13,883 nucleotides of DNA from Verrucomicrobiales bacterium. Lineage in GTDB: Bacteria; Verrucomicrobiota; Verrucomicrobiia; Limisphaerales; SXQI01. The DNA is taken from assembly GCA_005793025.1 (NCBI GenBank), contig SXQI01000220.1:1-13883 (forward strand), given 5' to 3'. The first letter of the stretch is position 1. Every line of letters begins with the position of its first letter. Under the pieces are notes generated by a model. It ran no database searches and had not been told where the DNA came from. It saw only the letters and a list, made by a program, of their open reading frames with translations. Below, in pieces: positions 1 through 7,542 of the stretch. A program made the position numbers and the translations under genes.

Positions 1-479
1 GCTTGTGGGGAAGGAACGGAGTTGGTTCCAATGACGATTGAAACGTTCACTTCGTCACGGGCAGGGATGCACAAGGCAGCACATTCCAACCACCGAACCT
101 TGGCGGTTAATGATTTTGAGCCGGGAGTAATTGTCGGCGAAATCTGAAGAGCCGCGATCAGCAGAACCTCATTTTCGTAGGTATAAGTGATCGCCCCGCC
201 TTCTTCATGTCGATCAGGGAGAGGCCATTGCAAGGGTCCAGCCTGAATGCCGTTCGGGAGTTCCCACTCAACGATGGTGGGGCCGCCAGAGTCTCCGCCG
301 TTGGCCCAGTAGGTATGCCAAGTGGGGTTCATCTGAAGGCGGATGGCTGCAAAAACGGTTGAGCCGGGTAGAGATTCGCGGTGCGAGATTTGGAGACTCA
401 CCGTGGTGTTCGCGGCGTGAAGGCACAACGACCCGAAGAGGGCGACGAGCGAAAGTCCGTAACGCAACATCCATGTCAT
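1..479 (-). CDS. DsbD N-terminal-domain-like protein, partial (3' end outside window)
   Basis: The first 159 residues of an exported protein that runs off the left edge. Residues 1-23 are a signal peptide: a hydrophobic stretch around LSLVALFGSLCLHA. The rest resembles the periplasmic N-terminal domain of DsbD (DsbC/DsbD_N family). Seen features are the N-proximal WHTYW segment (54-58), followed by a GDSG/GP turn, and the motif WLECAALCIP with Cys133 and Cys137 in a C-x3-C pair, the usual redox pair of this domain. In full DsbD proteins a membrane electron-transfer domain and a thioredoxin domain follow; whether they follow here cannot be seen. The likely role is moving reducing power across the inner membrane to envelope thiol proteins, or a thiol-related variant of that. 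The start is the ATG at 477-479; an in-frame ATG at 468-470 is an alternative. Neither has a good Shine-Dalgarno site. The gene is divergent from the phospholipase D gene. Confidence 0.8.
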   Translation of the reverse strand, partial: MTWMLRYGLSLVALFGSLCLHAANTTVSLQISHRESLPGSTVFAAIRLQMNPTWHTYWANGGDSGGPTIVEWELPNGIQAGPLQWPLPDRHEEGGAITYTYENEVLLIAALQISPTITPGSKSLTAKVRWLECAALCIPARDEVNVSIVIGTNSVPSPQ

Positions 480-543
480 GAAAGAATGATGCCCGAACCC
501 TCGCGACTATTCGACTGCAAATGATCGTAGGTTCTGGCAGAGT

Positions 544-550
544 GGGGGGA
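544..550 (+). promoter_or_regulatory. Ribosome binding site of the phospholipase D gene
   Basis: A G-rich run (GGGGGGA) ends six bases before the ATG at 557. It decides the start in favour of 557 over the in-frame ATG at 521, which has no such site. Confidence 0.55.
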
Positions 551-556
551 ACGTTT

Positions 557-1747
557 ATGTCAACTCCGACGAAAAACAGGGTGGACGCTGTCCTGGTGGG
601 GTGTGAGTGGTTTCATTCGGTGGATGGTGCGCTGGAGAAAATGTTGGACGCTATTGCGTGTGCTCAACGGTCTGTTCGGTTGGAGGTGTACATTTTTGGG
701 AAGGGTCCTATTGGTGAGCGATTCCGCACTTCCTTGGTGGAAGCTAGAGGTCGTGGGGTTGCGGTGTCGGTTATGGTGGATTCGCTGGGTTCTTATGATC
801 TTCCGGTGGACTATTTCGAACCGCTCAAGAAGGCTGGAGGAGAATTTCGGTGGTTTAACCCGCTCCGTGTAAAACGCATCGGATTTCGTGATCATCGCAA
901 AATTTTGGTGGTGGATGATTTGGTGGCGTTTGTGGGTGGGTTTAACATTGCTGAGGCGTATTGCGGGGATGGGGTGAACCGAGGTTGGCACGACACGAGT
1001 GTGCAATTGTCCACAGAGTTCGCGGTCGAATTAGGGCGAATTTTTGACGGGATGTTTCGGCTAGCGTCACAAAAACCGCAACCATGGGTTCGGTTTCGGA
1101 AGAATGCCAATCAACGAGTCATCTCCACTGCTGAAGGCCAAATCATCACGTCTGGACCCAATTGGCGCGGTTTTAAAATGCAGCAGGTTTTGTGTTCAGC
1201 CGTTCAGAAAGCTCGATGTGTGCAGATCATTTCTGCGTATTTTCTCCCGCCGAGGCAGGTTCGTCGGGCGTTGGTTTTGGCTGCGAAACGAGGAGCTAGG
1301 GTCACACTGATCTTGGCAGCGAAGACGGATGTGCCGATGGCGCAGTCCGCAGCGCGGCGACTTTATACGGGTTTGTTGAAGGCCGGAGTCCAGATTTTCG
1401 AATATCAACCGCAGATTTTGCATTCGAAACTTTTCCTCTTCGACGATGCGGTTTTTGTTGGGTCTGCAAATTTGGACAAACGGAGTCTGCATATCAATTA
1501 CGAGGTGTTGGTTCGGCTGGACGCAGCTAGGATCACTCAACAAGCGCGATTGTTTTTTGAAAAGGCACTCGATCTTAGTCAAGAAATCACTTTGGAACAG
1601 TGGCGGAAATCGCGTTCGTTTTGGACTCGATTGCGAGAGCAGTGGGCGTGGTTTTTGTTGGCGCAAGTTGATCCTTATTTGGCTTACCGGCAGTTTACTT
1701 GGCTGCGAGGCGAGGGGTTGAGTGAAGTGCGGAAGAAACAATCCTAA
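557..1747 (+). CDS. ClsB-like phospholipase D family protein / cardiolipin synthase
   Basis: A 396-residue phospholipase D superfamily protein with two HKD motifs. The first is H113-R-K115 with D120 (HRKILVVDD), followed by the typical FVGGFN. The second is H289-S-K291 with D296 (HSKLFLFDD), followed by VGSANLD. Both are complete, so the enzyme should be active. Length, layout and segments such as IISAYFLPP and the AAKRGARVTLIL block fit cardiolipin synthases of the ClsB type. These join phosphatidylglycerol with a second phospholipid or polar head group. There are no N-terminal membrane helices, unlike ClsA. The tail (about 354-386) is rich in Trp, Tyr and Phe and may bind the membrane surface, which is an inference. 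A non-specific phospholipase D or transphosphatidylase is the main alternative. The next gene on the same strand begins 55 bases downstream. Confidence 0.87.
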   Translation: MSTPTKNRVDAVLVGCEWFHSVDGALEKMLDAIACAQRSVRLEVYIFGKGPIGERFRTSLVEARGRGVAVSVMVDSLGSYDLPVDYFEPLKKAGGEFRWFNPLRVKRIGFRDHRKILVVDDLVAFVGGFNIAEAYCGDGVNRGWHDTSVQLSTEFAVELGRIFDGMFRLASQKPQPWVRFRKNANQRVISTAEGQIITSGPNWRGFKMQQVLCSAVQKARCVQIISAYFLPPRQVRRALVLAAKRGARVTLILAAKTDVPMAQSAARRLYTGLLKAGVQIFEYQPQILHSKLFLFDDAVFVGSANLDKRSLHINYEVLVRLDAARITQQARLFFEKALDLSQEITLEQWRKSRSFWTRLREQWAWFLLAQVDPYLAYRQFTWLRGEGLSEVRKKQS

Positions 1748-1790
1748 GCATACCATAATTGGGGAATAGCCGTTTACGTGGTCAAAAGTG

Positions 1791-1794
1791 AGGA
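1791..1794 (+). promoter_or_regulatory. Ribosome binding site of the tandem hydrolase gene
   Basis: AGGA lies eight bases before the ATG at 1803. It favours that start over the in-frame GTG at 1788, because the AGGA would fall inside the coding region of the GTG form. Confidence 0.5.
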
Positions 1795-1802
1795 TAAGAA
1801 AT

Positions 1803-4085
1803 ATGAGCTACCTTCGATCTCTTTTAATAGGTTTCGGATTGTTTTTGGTTGCGTGGGCAGGTGGAGCGGCTCCGTTAGCGTGGACCAATGCTGTGGTGCC
1901 CGGGACGGCTCCGCTTGAGCTCCAAGGCGATATTGCATCGAATCTTGTCGCTGGTGTGGATCGGTTTTTGCTTCGAGAAATCAAGGATTCCATCGCTGGC
2001 CGTGCTTCTTTTTGGACGGGTGGAGCGGAGACAAATCGACAGCGTTTGGCGCGAATGATTGGTGCGCGAGATCCAATCCACCGGCGTAGTGCTCCTCGAG
2101 TGGAGATGACCTTGGGAGGTGCTGAGCGACTGGGAGAAGGGCTGTCGTTTGATGTGCGCGAGATCCGTTGGGCCGCATTTGGAGACGTGGAAGGGTGTGG
2201 GCTTGTATTGATCCCTAAAGGCAGGGACATCGTTGCAGATGTGATTACTGTGCCAGACGCAGATGTTTCCCCTGAACAGCTTTGTGGGCTAGCCCCTGGG
2301 GTTCCTGTGGAAAGTCAGTTTGCGCGACGATTGGTTGAAAGTGGATGTCGGGTTTACATCCCATTACTGATCGACCGCACGCGGACTCAACGGCGGAACG
2401 CCAAACTCACTCATCGCGAATTTCTTTATCGCCCCGCTTTTGAGATGGGCCGCCACATCCTTGGTTACGAGGTGTTGAAGGTGCTTGCCTTGGTGGATGG
2501 GTTGAAGGACACGGATTCTGGTCGGCGACCGCTCGGGCTGATGGGGCACGGCGAAGGTGGGTTCGTCGCGTTGCTGGCAGGAGCTCTTGAGACTCGAGTG
2601 GATGTGGTGGGAGTGAGCGGATTCTTTGATGACCGAAGCATTGGTTGGAAGCAGCCTATCGACCGCAATGTGTTTGGTTACCTCCGACAGTTTGGGGATG
2701 CGGAAGTGGCTCGGTTGATCATGCCACGGCAATTACTCGTGGAAGCGGCCCTCGGGCCGGAACTAATCATTCCGGGTAACGGAGGCGCGCCTGCGGAATT
2801 GTTGACCCCGAATCTGGCTTCTGTGAGGACAGAATTCGCTCGCCTTGAAAAGATGCTTGCTGATGTTCCTAATGCTGTTCCGCCGCGACTCGTTGTCAGC
2901 GGAGAAGATGGACGCGGAGCCTATGGAACCGAGGCGATGCTGGGGACTTTACTCAAAGCGTTGGTTCCAAACGCAGGAATTGGAGTTTCTGGACCACCTC
3001 CGAAGACGCTTAGACCGCTGGCTGACGGGCTTCAGCGAATGGCTGTGCAAATTCGGCAGTTGGATCGACATACGCAGGACCTGCTCGAAAGAGGAGGGGA
3101 TGTCAGGCGTGATTATATGAAGGGCTTGGATTTCACATCGATCGAAGCGTATCGGAGGTCCAGCGTGACTTATCGGACGCAGTTTTCTCGCGAGATCATT
3201 GGTGAGATCAATCAACCTCGGCTTCCTTTCAATGCAAGGTCAAGGAAGACGTACGATTCCGCACGGTGGTGTGGGTATGAGGTGACCTTGGATGTGTTTC
3301 CAGATGTGATGGCTTATGGGGTGCTCCTTGTTCCTAAGGATTTAGAGCAGGGCGAACGGCGTCCGGTGGTGGTTTGTCAGCATGGGTTGGAAGGTCGGCC
3401 CAAAGATGTGATCGTGGGCAACCACGACGCTTATCACGATTATGCTGCTCGTTTGGCAGACCGTGGGTTCATCGTTTTTGCTCCCCAGAATCTTTATATT
3501 TTTGAGGACCGTTTTCGCACGTTGCAACGCAAAGCAAATCAGGTGGGTCAGACCTTATTTTCGGTGATTACTCCGCAGCACCAGCAGATATTGGACTGGC
3601 TCAAGACCTTGGAGTGTGTTGATGCAAGCCGATTGGCGTTCTACGGCCTGAGTTATGGGGGTAAGACCGCGATGAGGGTGCCAGCGTTGCTGACCGATTA
3701 TTGTTTGTCGATTTGTTCCGCTGATTTTAACGATTGGGTGTGGAAGAACACATCCACTATCAGCAACTACAGCTATGTGTGGAGCGGGGAATACGAGATT
3801 TTCGAGTTCGATCTTGGCACCACGTTTAATTATGCGGAGATGGCGGCGTTAATCGCGCCTCGACCGTTTATGGTTGAACGGGGGCATTTCGATGGTGTGG
3901 CACCCGATGAACGGGTGTTCCATGAGTTTGGCAAAGTCAAATTCCTTTATGCTGGAAAACTTGGTCTTCCCAATCACAGTCGATTGGAGACGTTTGCCGG
4001 ACCTCATACGATCAATGGGAAAGGAACTTTTGATTTCTTACACGAACATTTAAAGTGGCCGAAGCCGACACTGACGCCAAAATAA
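1803..4085 (+). CDS. Exported tandem alpha/beta-hydrolase, first module lacking the nucleophile Ser
   Basis: A 760-residue protein with an N-terminal signal peptide (hydrophobic LLIGFGLFLVAW, then AGGAAP). Two alpha/beta-hydrolase-like modules can be recognised. Module 1 (about 130-310) has FARRLVESGCRVYIP and a nucleophile-elbow position reading GHGEGG, with Glu251 where Ser is expected. Module 2 (about 440-757) has VVVCQHG, the parallel YAARLADRGFIVFAP, an intact GLSYGG elbow with Ser617, a likely acid at Asp697 or Asp702 after APRPFMVERGHFDG, and His735 in GPHTING. Module 2 should therefore be a working esterase or peptidase-like hydrolase, most like dienelactone hydrolase or acetyl-xylan esterase types. 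Module 1 is probably structural or substrate-binding. The substrate is unknown. Signal peptide and adjacent transporter suggest it acts in the periplasm on a compound then imported. The ATG at 1803 is preferred over the GTG at 1788. Confidence 0.82.
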   Translation: MSYLRSLLIGFGLFLVAWAGGAAPLAWTNAVVPGTAPLELQGDIASNLVAGVDRFLLREIKDSIAGRASFWTGGAETNRQRLARMIGARDPIHRRSAPRVEMTLGGAERLGEGLSFDVREIRWAAFGDVEGCGLVLIPKGRDIVADVITVPDADVSPEQLCGLAPGVPVESQFARRLVESGCRVYIPLLIDRTRTQRRNAKLTHREFLYRPAFEMGRHILGYEVLKVLALVDGLKDTDSGRRPLGLMGHGEGGFVALLAGALETRVDVVGVSGFFDDRSIGWKQPIDRNVFGYLRQFGDAEVARLIMPRQLLVEAALGPELIIPGNGGAPAELLTPNLASVRTEFARLEKMLADVPNAVPPRLVVSGEDGRGAYGTEAMLGTLLKALVPNAGIGVSGPPPKTLRPLADGLQRMAVQIRQLDRHTQDLLERGGDVRRDYMKGLDFTSIEAYRRSSVTYRTQFSREIIGEINQPRLPFNARSRKTYDSARWCGYEVTLDVFPDVMAYGVLLVPKDLEQGERRPVVVCQHGLEGRPKDVIVGNHDAYHDYAARLADRGFIVFAPQNLYIFEDRFRTLQRKANQVGQTLFSVITPQHQQILDWLKTLECVDASRLAFYGLSYGGKTAMRVPALLTDYCLSICSADFNDWVWKNTSTISNYSYVWSGEYEIFEFDLGTTFNYAEMAALIAPRPFMVERGHFDGVAPDERVFHEFGKVKFLYAGKLGLPNHSRLETFAGPHTINGKGTFDFLHEHLKWPKPTLTPK

Positions 4086-4096
4086 TCGAAACTGCT

Positions 4097-5374
4097 ATGT
4101 CTGAAAATCGTTCAACCGTTACATCCAACCCTTCTAAATCGGGCGAGCCGTTGCGACTGACCAAGGCTCAGTGGATGGTTTTGTTGGCCGCGTTTCTCGG
4201 ATGGATGTTTGATGGATTTGAGATTGGACTATTCCCCGTAGTTGCCCGTCCGGCGTTGCAGAGCATGCTGGGGGTCGGTGACGGGGGAGTCGCTCGATGG
4301 ATGGGGAACATTACGGCATGCTTTTTGGTGGGTGCAGCGGTCGGCGGGTTGGTTTTCGGCTGGTTAGGAGATCGGATTGGTCGGATCAGGGCGATGTCGT
4401 TGAGCATTCTCGTGTATTCGCTTTTCACCGCTGTGGGTTATTTCGCTCAAGTGCCATGGCATCTTGCAGGGACCCGTTTTATTGCCGCATTGGGTATGGG
4501 TGGTGAATGGGCACTAGGTGTTGCGTTGGTGATGGAATGCTGGCCTGAACGGTGGCGACCCCTTCTAGCGGGTTTGATCGGTGCGGCCGCGAACTTAGGG
4601 ATGTTGCTGGTCGGTTGGGTGGCGGTCCTTGCACCTGTAACGGTTGATTCGTGGAGGTGGTTTTTCCTGATGGGCGCGTTTCCAGCGTTATTAGTCTTTT
4701 TTATTCGGTTGGGAGTGCCGGAGTCGGAGAAATGGAAGCGTGCAGTGGCAATTCAGCCTACCAATCCATTGCGAGAAGTATTTGGTGCCGGGATGATTCG
4801 AACAACATGCTTGGGAATTGTTTTTGCCTCCATTGCGTTGATCGGGACTTGGGGATCGATTCAATGGATTCCGCTTTGGGTTGACCAGATGACGGGTGGA
4901 AAGGTTCCGGGCGCTAAAGCGGTGGTGCAAATGGCATCCTCGTTCGGAGCCGTGGTGGGTTGTTTGATCGGGCCTCTTCTGGGAGGACGGATTGGCCGAC
5001 GCCCTACCTATTTTATCCTGTGCTTCGCATCGCTCATCGTTTGTGCGGTGCTATTCCGTGGGTTGCATGAATACAACATGCTCTTTATTTGTGTGACATT
5101 CCTCGCGGGACTTTGCACGGCATCGTTTTACGGATGGTTCCCGCTTTATTTGCCTGAACTTTTTCCAACTCGGATCAGAGCTACGGGTCAAGGGGTCTGT
5201 TATAATTTTGGACGAATATTTGCGGCCGTCGGAGCATTGGCGGGTGGGAGTTTAGTCCAATACTTCGATGGGAGCTATGCCCGCGCGTGTTCGGTGATCA
5301 CGTTGATCTATGTGGCTGGGCTGTGCGTGATATGGCTTGCTCCCGAAACGAAGGGTCGAGCACTACCCGAATAG
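4097..5374 (+). CDS. MFS transporter (sugar/organic acid:H+ symporter type)
   Basis: A 425-residue major facilitator superfamily permease with about twelve hydrophobic segments. Helix 1 carries the DGFEIGLF motif, typical of the metabolite and aromatic-acid:H+ symporter branches. The loop between helices 2 and 3 has GWLGDRIGR, the MFS signature. Its second-half counterpart is GGRIGRRPTYF. The protein ends in APETKGRALPE, the PETKGR motif common in sugar porters and related families. It likely imports a small organic solute, sugar or acid with protons. The substrate cannot be read from the sequence. The ATG at 4097 lies 11 bases after the hydrolase stop, so the two genes are probably co-transcribed and translationally coupled. 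A longer form from the GTG at 4055 would overlap the hydrolase and add only a polar tail. The gene converges on the isomerase gene, with 20 bases between stop codons. Confidence 0.87.
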   Translation: MSENRSTVTSNPSKSGEPLRLTKAQWMVLLAAFLGWMFDGFEIGLFPVVARPALQSMLGVGDGGVARWMGNITACFLVGAAVGGLVFGWLGDRIGRIRAMSLSILVYSLFTAVGYFAQVPWHLAGTRFIAALGMGGEWALGVALVMECWPERWRPLLAGLIGAAANLGMLLVGWVAVLAPVTVDSWRWFFLMGAFPALLVFFIRLGVPESEKWKRAVAIQPTNPLREVFGAGMIRTTCLGIVFASIALIGTWGSIQWIPLWVDQMTGGKVPGAKAVVQMASSFGAVVGCLIGPLLGGRIGRRPTYFILCFASLIVCAVLFRGLHEYNMLFICVTFLAGLCTASFYGWFPLYLPELFPTRIRATGQGVCYNFGRIFAAVGALAGGSLVQYFDGSYARACSVITLIYVAGLCVIWLAPETKGRALPE

Positions 5375-5394
5375 GGGTGCCATGTCTGACCGGA

Positions 5395-6339
5395 TCAGGC
5401 AGCCATTAGAGTGCGTAATTCAGTAAGGATTTTCGGAATGACGTCGTAGGGATCGGGTTTTGCCTCGTATTCCAAGGCGACGAACCCTCGGTATTTTGCT
5501 TCTCGCAGGATCTTTACCAACCGGCCTAGATCGGCGTCCCGTTTGGGTTGGCCCTTTTGAGAAACTTCGGTCTTTATTTGCACATTGACCGCGTAGGGCG
5601 CACAGTTCGCGATGTCACCATAAACGTCGGCGGTGTGGAAATTACCGGTGTCAAGGTTGATGCCAACCCACGGGCTTTTTACCGCCTGCACAATTTCCAG
5701 CAGCGGCTTGGCGTCCGCGACAATTCCTCCGTGGTTTTCAATCCCAAGAAAAATTCCTTTGGTTGCGGCATAAGCTCCACATTCTTCGAGAGTTTCAATG
5801 CAAACCTTCTTGGCGGTTTCGAGTGTTTGACCACTTTGAGTGCCTCCAGCAAAGACACGGATGTGGGGTGCTCCAAGAATCGCGGCGCGATCCACCCATT
5901 TTTTCACGTGAGCGATTTCTTTGGCGCGTCGTGCAGGGTCGGAGTGTGTAAACGTATTACCAACCGCTGTGCCGGAGATGCTGATGCCCCGGACGAACGC
6001 GTGACGTTTGACCTGTAGCAAGTGGGCGTCGGTCAGATCTTTCGGGAAGTAGTAGCTGGTTAACTCGGCCCCGTCGCAGCCGTTGGTAGCGCAATAGTCG
6101 ATGAAATCGAACATGTCGATGCGGCGTTTAGGTTCCGTGTCCTTATCGCGCTGGTGGTCCAGTTCCTTGAAGTAATCCCGGAAAGAATAGGCTGCGAGGC
6201 TTAAGCGAAGTTTAGCGGAACCTTTGTAATCTGTCGGAGCGACGGCACGGGCGGGATTGATGCATGACAAGAGCGATGCACCTCCAGCGAGGATCGCAGA
6301 AGTTTTAATCCAATCACGACGGGAACTGAACTGTTTCAT
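5395..6339 (-). CDS. Exported sugar phosphate isomerase/epimerase-like TIM-barrel protein
   Basis: A 314-residue protein of the xylose isomerase-like TIM-barrel family. The N-terminus has a twin-arginine-type signal: SSRRDWIK at 5-12, a hydrophobic stretch, then LLSC at 23-26, which also fits a lipobox. It may therefore be a Tat-exported lipoprotein. Barrel motifs include LSLAAYSFR, LGIENHGG with Glu201, GINLDTGNF with Asp230, and FVALEYEA with Glu290. These are three of the four usual metal ligands. The fourth, a His in a VHVKD-like strand, appears to be Gln254 in VNVQIKTE. Such proteins usually isomerise or epimerise sugars, or act on inositol-like compounds; true activity here is uncertain. 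It is the last gene of the minus-strand group, 90 bases after the dihydrouridine synthase stop, so it could have its own promoter, though I see no convincing one. It may serve the same pathway as the convergent hydrolase and transporter. Confidence 0.82.
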   Translation of the reverse strand: MKQFSSRRDWIKTSAILAGGASLLSCINPARAVAPTDYKGSAKLRLSLAAYSFRDYFKELDHQRDKDTEPKRRIDMFDFIDYCATNGCDGAELTSYYFPKDLTDAHLLQVKRHAFVRGISISGTAVGNTFTHSDPARRAKEIAHVKKWVDRAAILGAPHIRVFAGGTQSGQTLETAKKVCIETLEECGAYAATKGIFLGIENHGGIVADAKPLLEIVQAVKSPWVGINLDTGNFHTADVYGDIANCAPYAVNVQIKTEVSQKGQPKRDADLGRLVKILREAKYRGFVALEYEAKPDPYDVIPKILTELRTLMAA

Positions 6340-6429
6340 TGACTGATTGAATATCCGGTTAAGACAGGCCGATGCAAAGCTCCAAATTGTTGAAGGCAGA
6401 ATGAGGGAATCAGGCGGATAGGACTCTTG

Positions 6430-7494
6430 TTAGCAGTGTTCTTCAGCCAAGACGTCGGTCTGAGGCAGGTTAAAATTAAACGGAACCAGAGGCATCGGAT
6501 TGCTGTGGCTGAGGTGTTCCGTGCAGATTTCAAAGAACTCAGATTTGAGAGTAGCTCGCCTGATTTTGTGTAAAAATGCGCCGGTGGGTTCGATCCCGAG
6601 GCCGATGAAATTCAGGTATTTTTTCATTTTTTGAACCTGCGCACCTTCGCACACGGTCTCAGGTTGGACAGCGTGATACAACGCGTCGATATAGGCGAGG
6701 ACCTCGGTGCCGATCGGTAGAATTGGTTGGTGGCCTTTTCGCATGGCTCGAAACTGATTGAAAATCCACGGGTTTCGAATCGCTCCGCGACCGATCATCA
6801 GACCTGCGGCACCTGTCAGGTTGAGGATTTCCTGCGCACGTTCGGCCGAGTAAACGTTGCCGTTGGCAAGGACAGGGCAGGGTAGGGCATTTACGGCGCG
6901 GGCGATGTAATCATAGTGGACCGCACTCCGATACATCTCCCGGACAGTGCGGCCGTGGACGGTTAATAGGTCGAGGTGATGTTTTGAGAAAATCGAGAGC
7001 AGTTCATCAAAAACAGCAGGGTTATCAAAACCGATGCGTGTTTTGACGGTGAAACGCACAGTGACGGCATCCCTGAGGGCACCGAGGATTGAATCGATCC
7101 GTTTTGGTTCACGCAGGAGACCGCCTCCAGCGCATTTGCGATAGACGACCGGGGCAGGGCATCCGAGGTTTAAATCGATGGCAGCAACATTATGTTTCTG
7201 CAACTCCTTCGCGGTTCTCACGAGAGACGGGATATCATTCCCGATCATCTGCGCAACGACAGGGCGGCCGGTAGGGTTTTGGGTCACCGAGCGGAGGATC
7301 GGTTTTTCCAGAGTGGAGGTGGGATGCACCCGAAAATATTCCGTGTAATAGACATCAGGCCCGCCGTAGTGGCTCATGAGCGCCCAGAACGGGAGGTCGG
7401 TCACGTCCTGCATCGGAGCAAGGGCGAGGATCGGTTCCCCACTTGCTAACAGCGTGTCGAACTGGCGGACGGATTCGGAAGCAGCCGATTGCAT
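6430..7494 (-). CDS. tRNA-dihydrouridine synthase
   Basis: A 354-residue FMN enzyme of the Dus family, which reduces uridine to dihydrouridine in the D-loop or nearby positions of tRNA in the cytoplasm. Motifs appear in the expected order: LALAPMQDVTD (flavin site, residues about 23-33), DLNLGCPAP with the catalytic Cys112, VKTRIG with Lys151, TVHGRT with His180, VLANGNV, and the phosphate-binding IGRGAIRNPW. Length is normal. Which of DusA, B or C it matches cannot be settled by eye, so no symbol is given. The start is the ATG at 7494. A TTG at 7530 would add 12 residues of low similarity and lacks a ribosome binding site. It follows the MnmC-type gene by 48 bases, so two tRNA modification genes sit together. 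Confidence 0.9.
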   Translation of the reverse strand: MQSAASESVRQFDTLLASGEPILALAPMQDVTDLPFWALMSHYGGPDVYYTEYFRVHPTSTLEKPILRSVTQNPTGRPVVAQMIGNDIPSLVRTAKELQKHNVAAIDLNLGCPAPVVYRKCAGGGLLREPKRIDSILGALRDAVTVRFTVKTRIGFDNPAVFDELLSIFSKHHLDLLTVHGRTVREMYRSAVHYDYIARAVNALPCPVLANGNVYSAERAQEILNLTGAAGLMIGRGAIRNPWIFNQFRAMRKGHQPILPIGTEVLAYIDALYHAVQPETVCEGAQVQKMKKYLNFIGLGIEPTGAFLHKIRRATLKSEFFEICTEHLSHSNPMPLVPFNFNLPQTDVLAEEHC

Positions 7495-7542
7495 GAAGTT
7501 ACTCGTCGCAGGATTCTGACCATCAGGCAAGCATGGCTTGGT

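Noticed and set aside
268..474. Minus-strand open frame of 68 codons near the left edge
   Set aside because: It lies one frame off the DsbD-like gene. That gene's frame gives a signal peptide and the C-x3-C motif, while this one gives Arg-rich text with no family look.
521..556. Earlier ATG for the phospholipase D gene
   Set aside because: No ribosome binding site, and the extra 12 residues resemble nothing in the family. The ATG at 557 has a G-rich site directly before it.
1788..1802. Earlier GTG for the tandem hydrolase
   Set aside because: The AGGA that fits the ATG at 1803 would be inside the coding region, and the GTG has no site of its own.
4055..4096. Earlier GTG for the MFS transporter
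   Set aside because: It would overlap the hydrolase by 31 bases and add only a polar tail, with no ribosome binding site.
5383..5401. Hairpin between the convergent stops (TGTCTGA, loop CCGGA, TCAGGCA) as a terminator
   Set aside because: The stem is seven pairs including one G-T pair, and no T-run follows on either strand. The evidence is too weak to call a terminator.
5548..6018. Plus-strand open frame of 156 codons opposite the isomerase-like gene
   Set aside because: It is antisense to a clearly recognisable TIM-barrel gene, has no recognisable motif, and is best explained as a shadow.
7495..7530. TTG-initiated extension of the dihydrouridine synthase
   Set aside because: It adds 12 residues with no family similarity and has no ribosome binding site.
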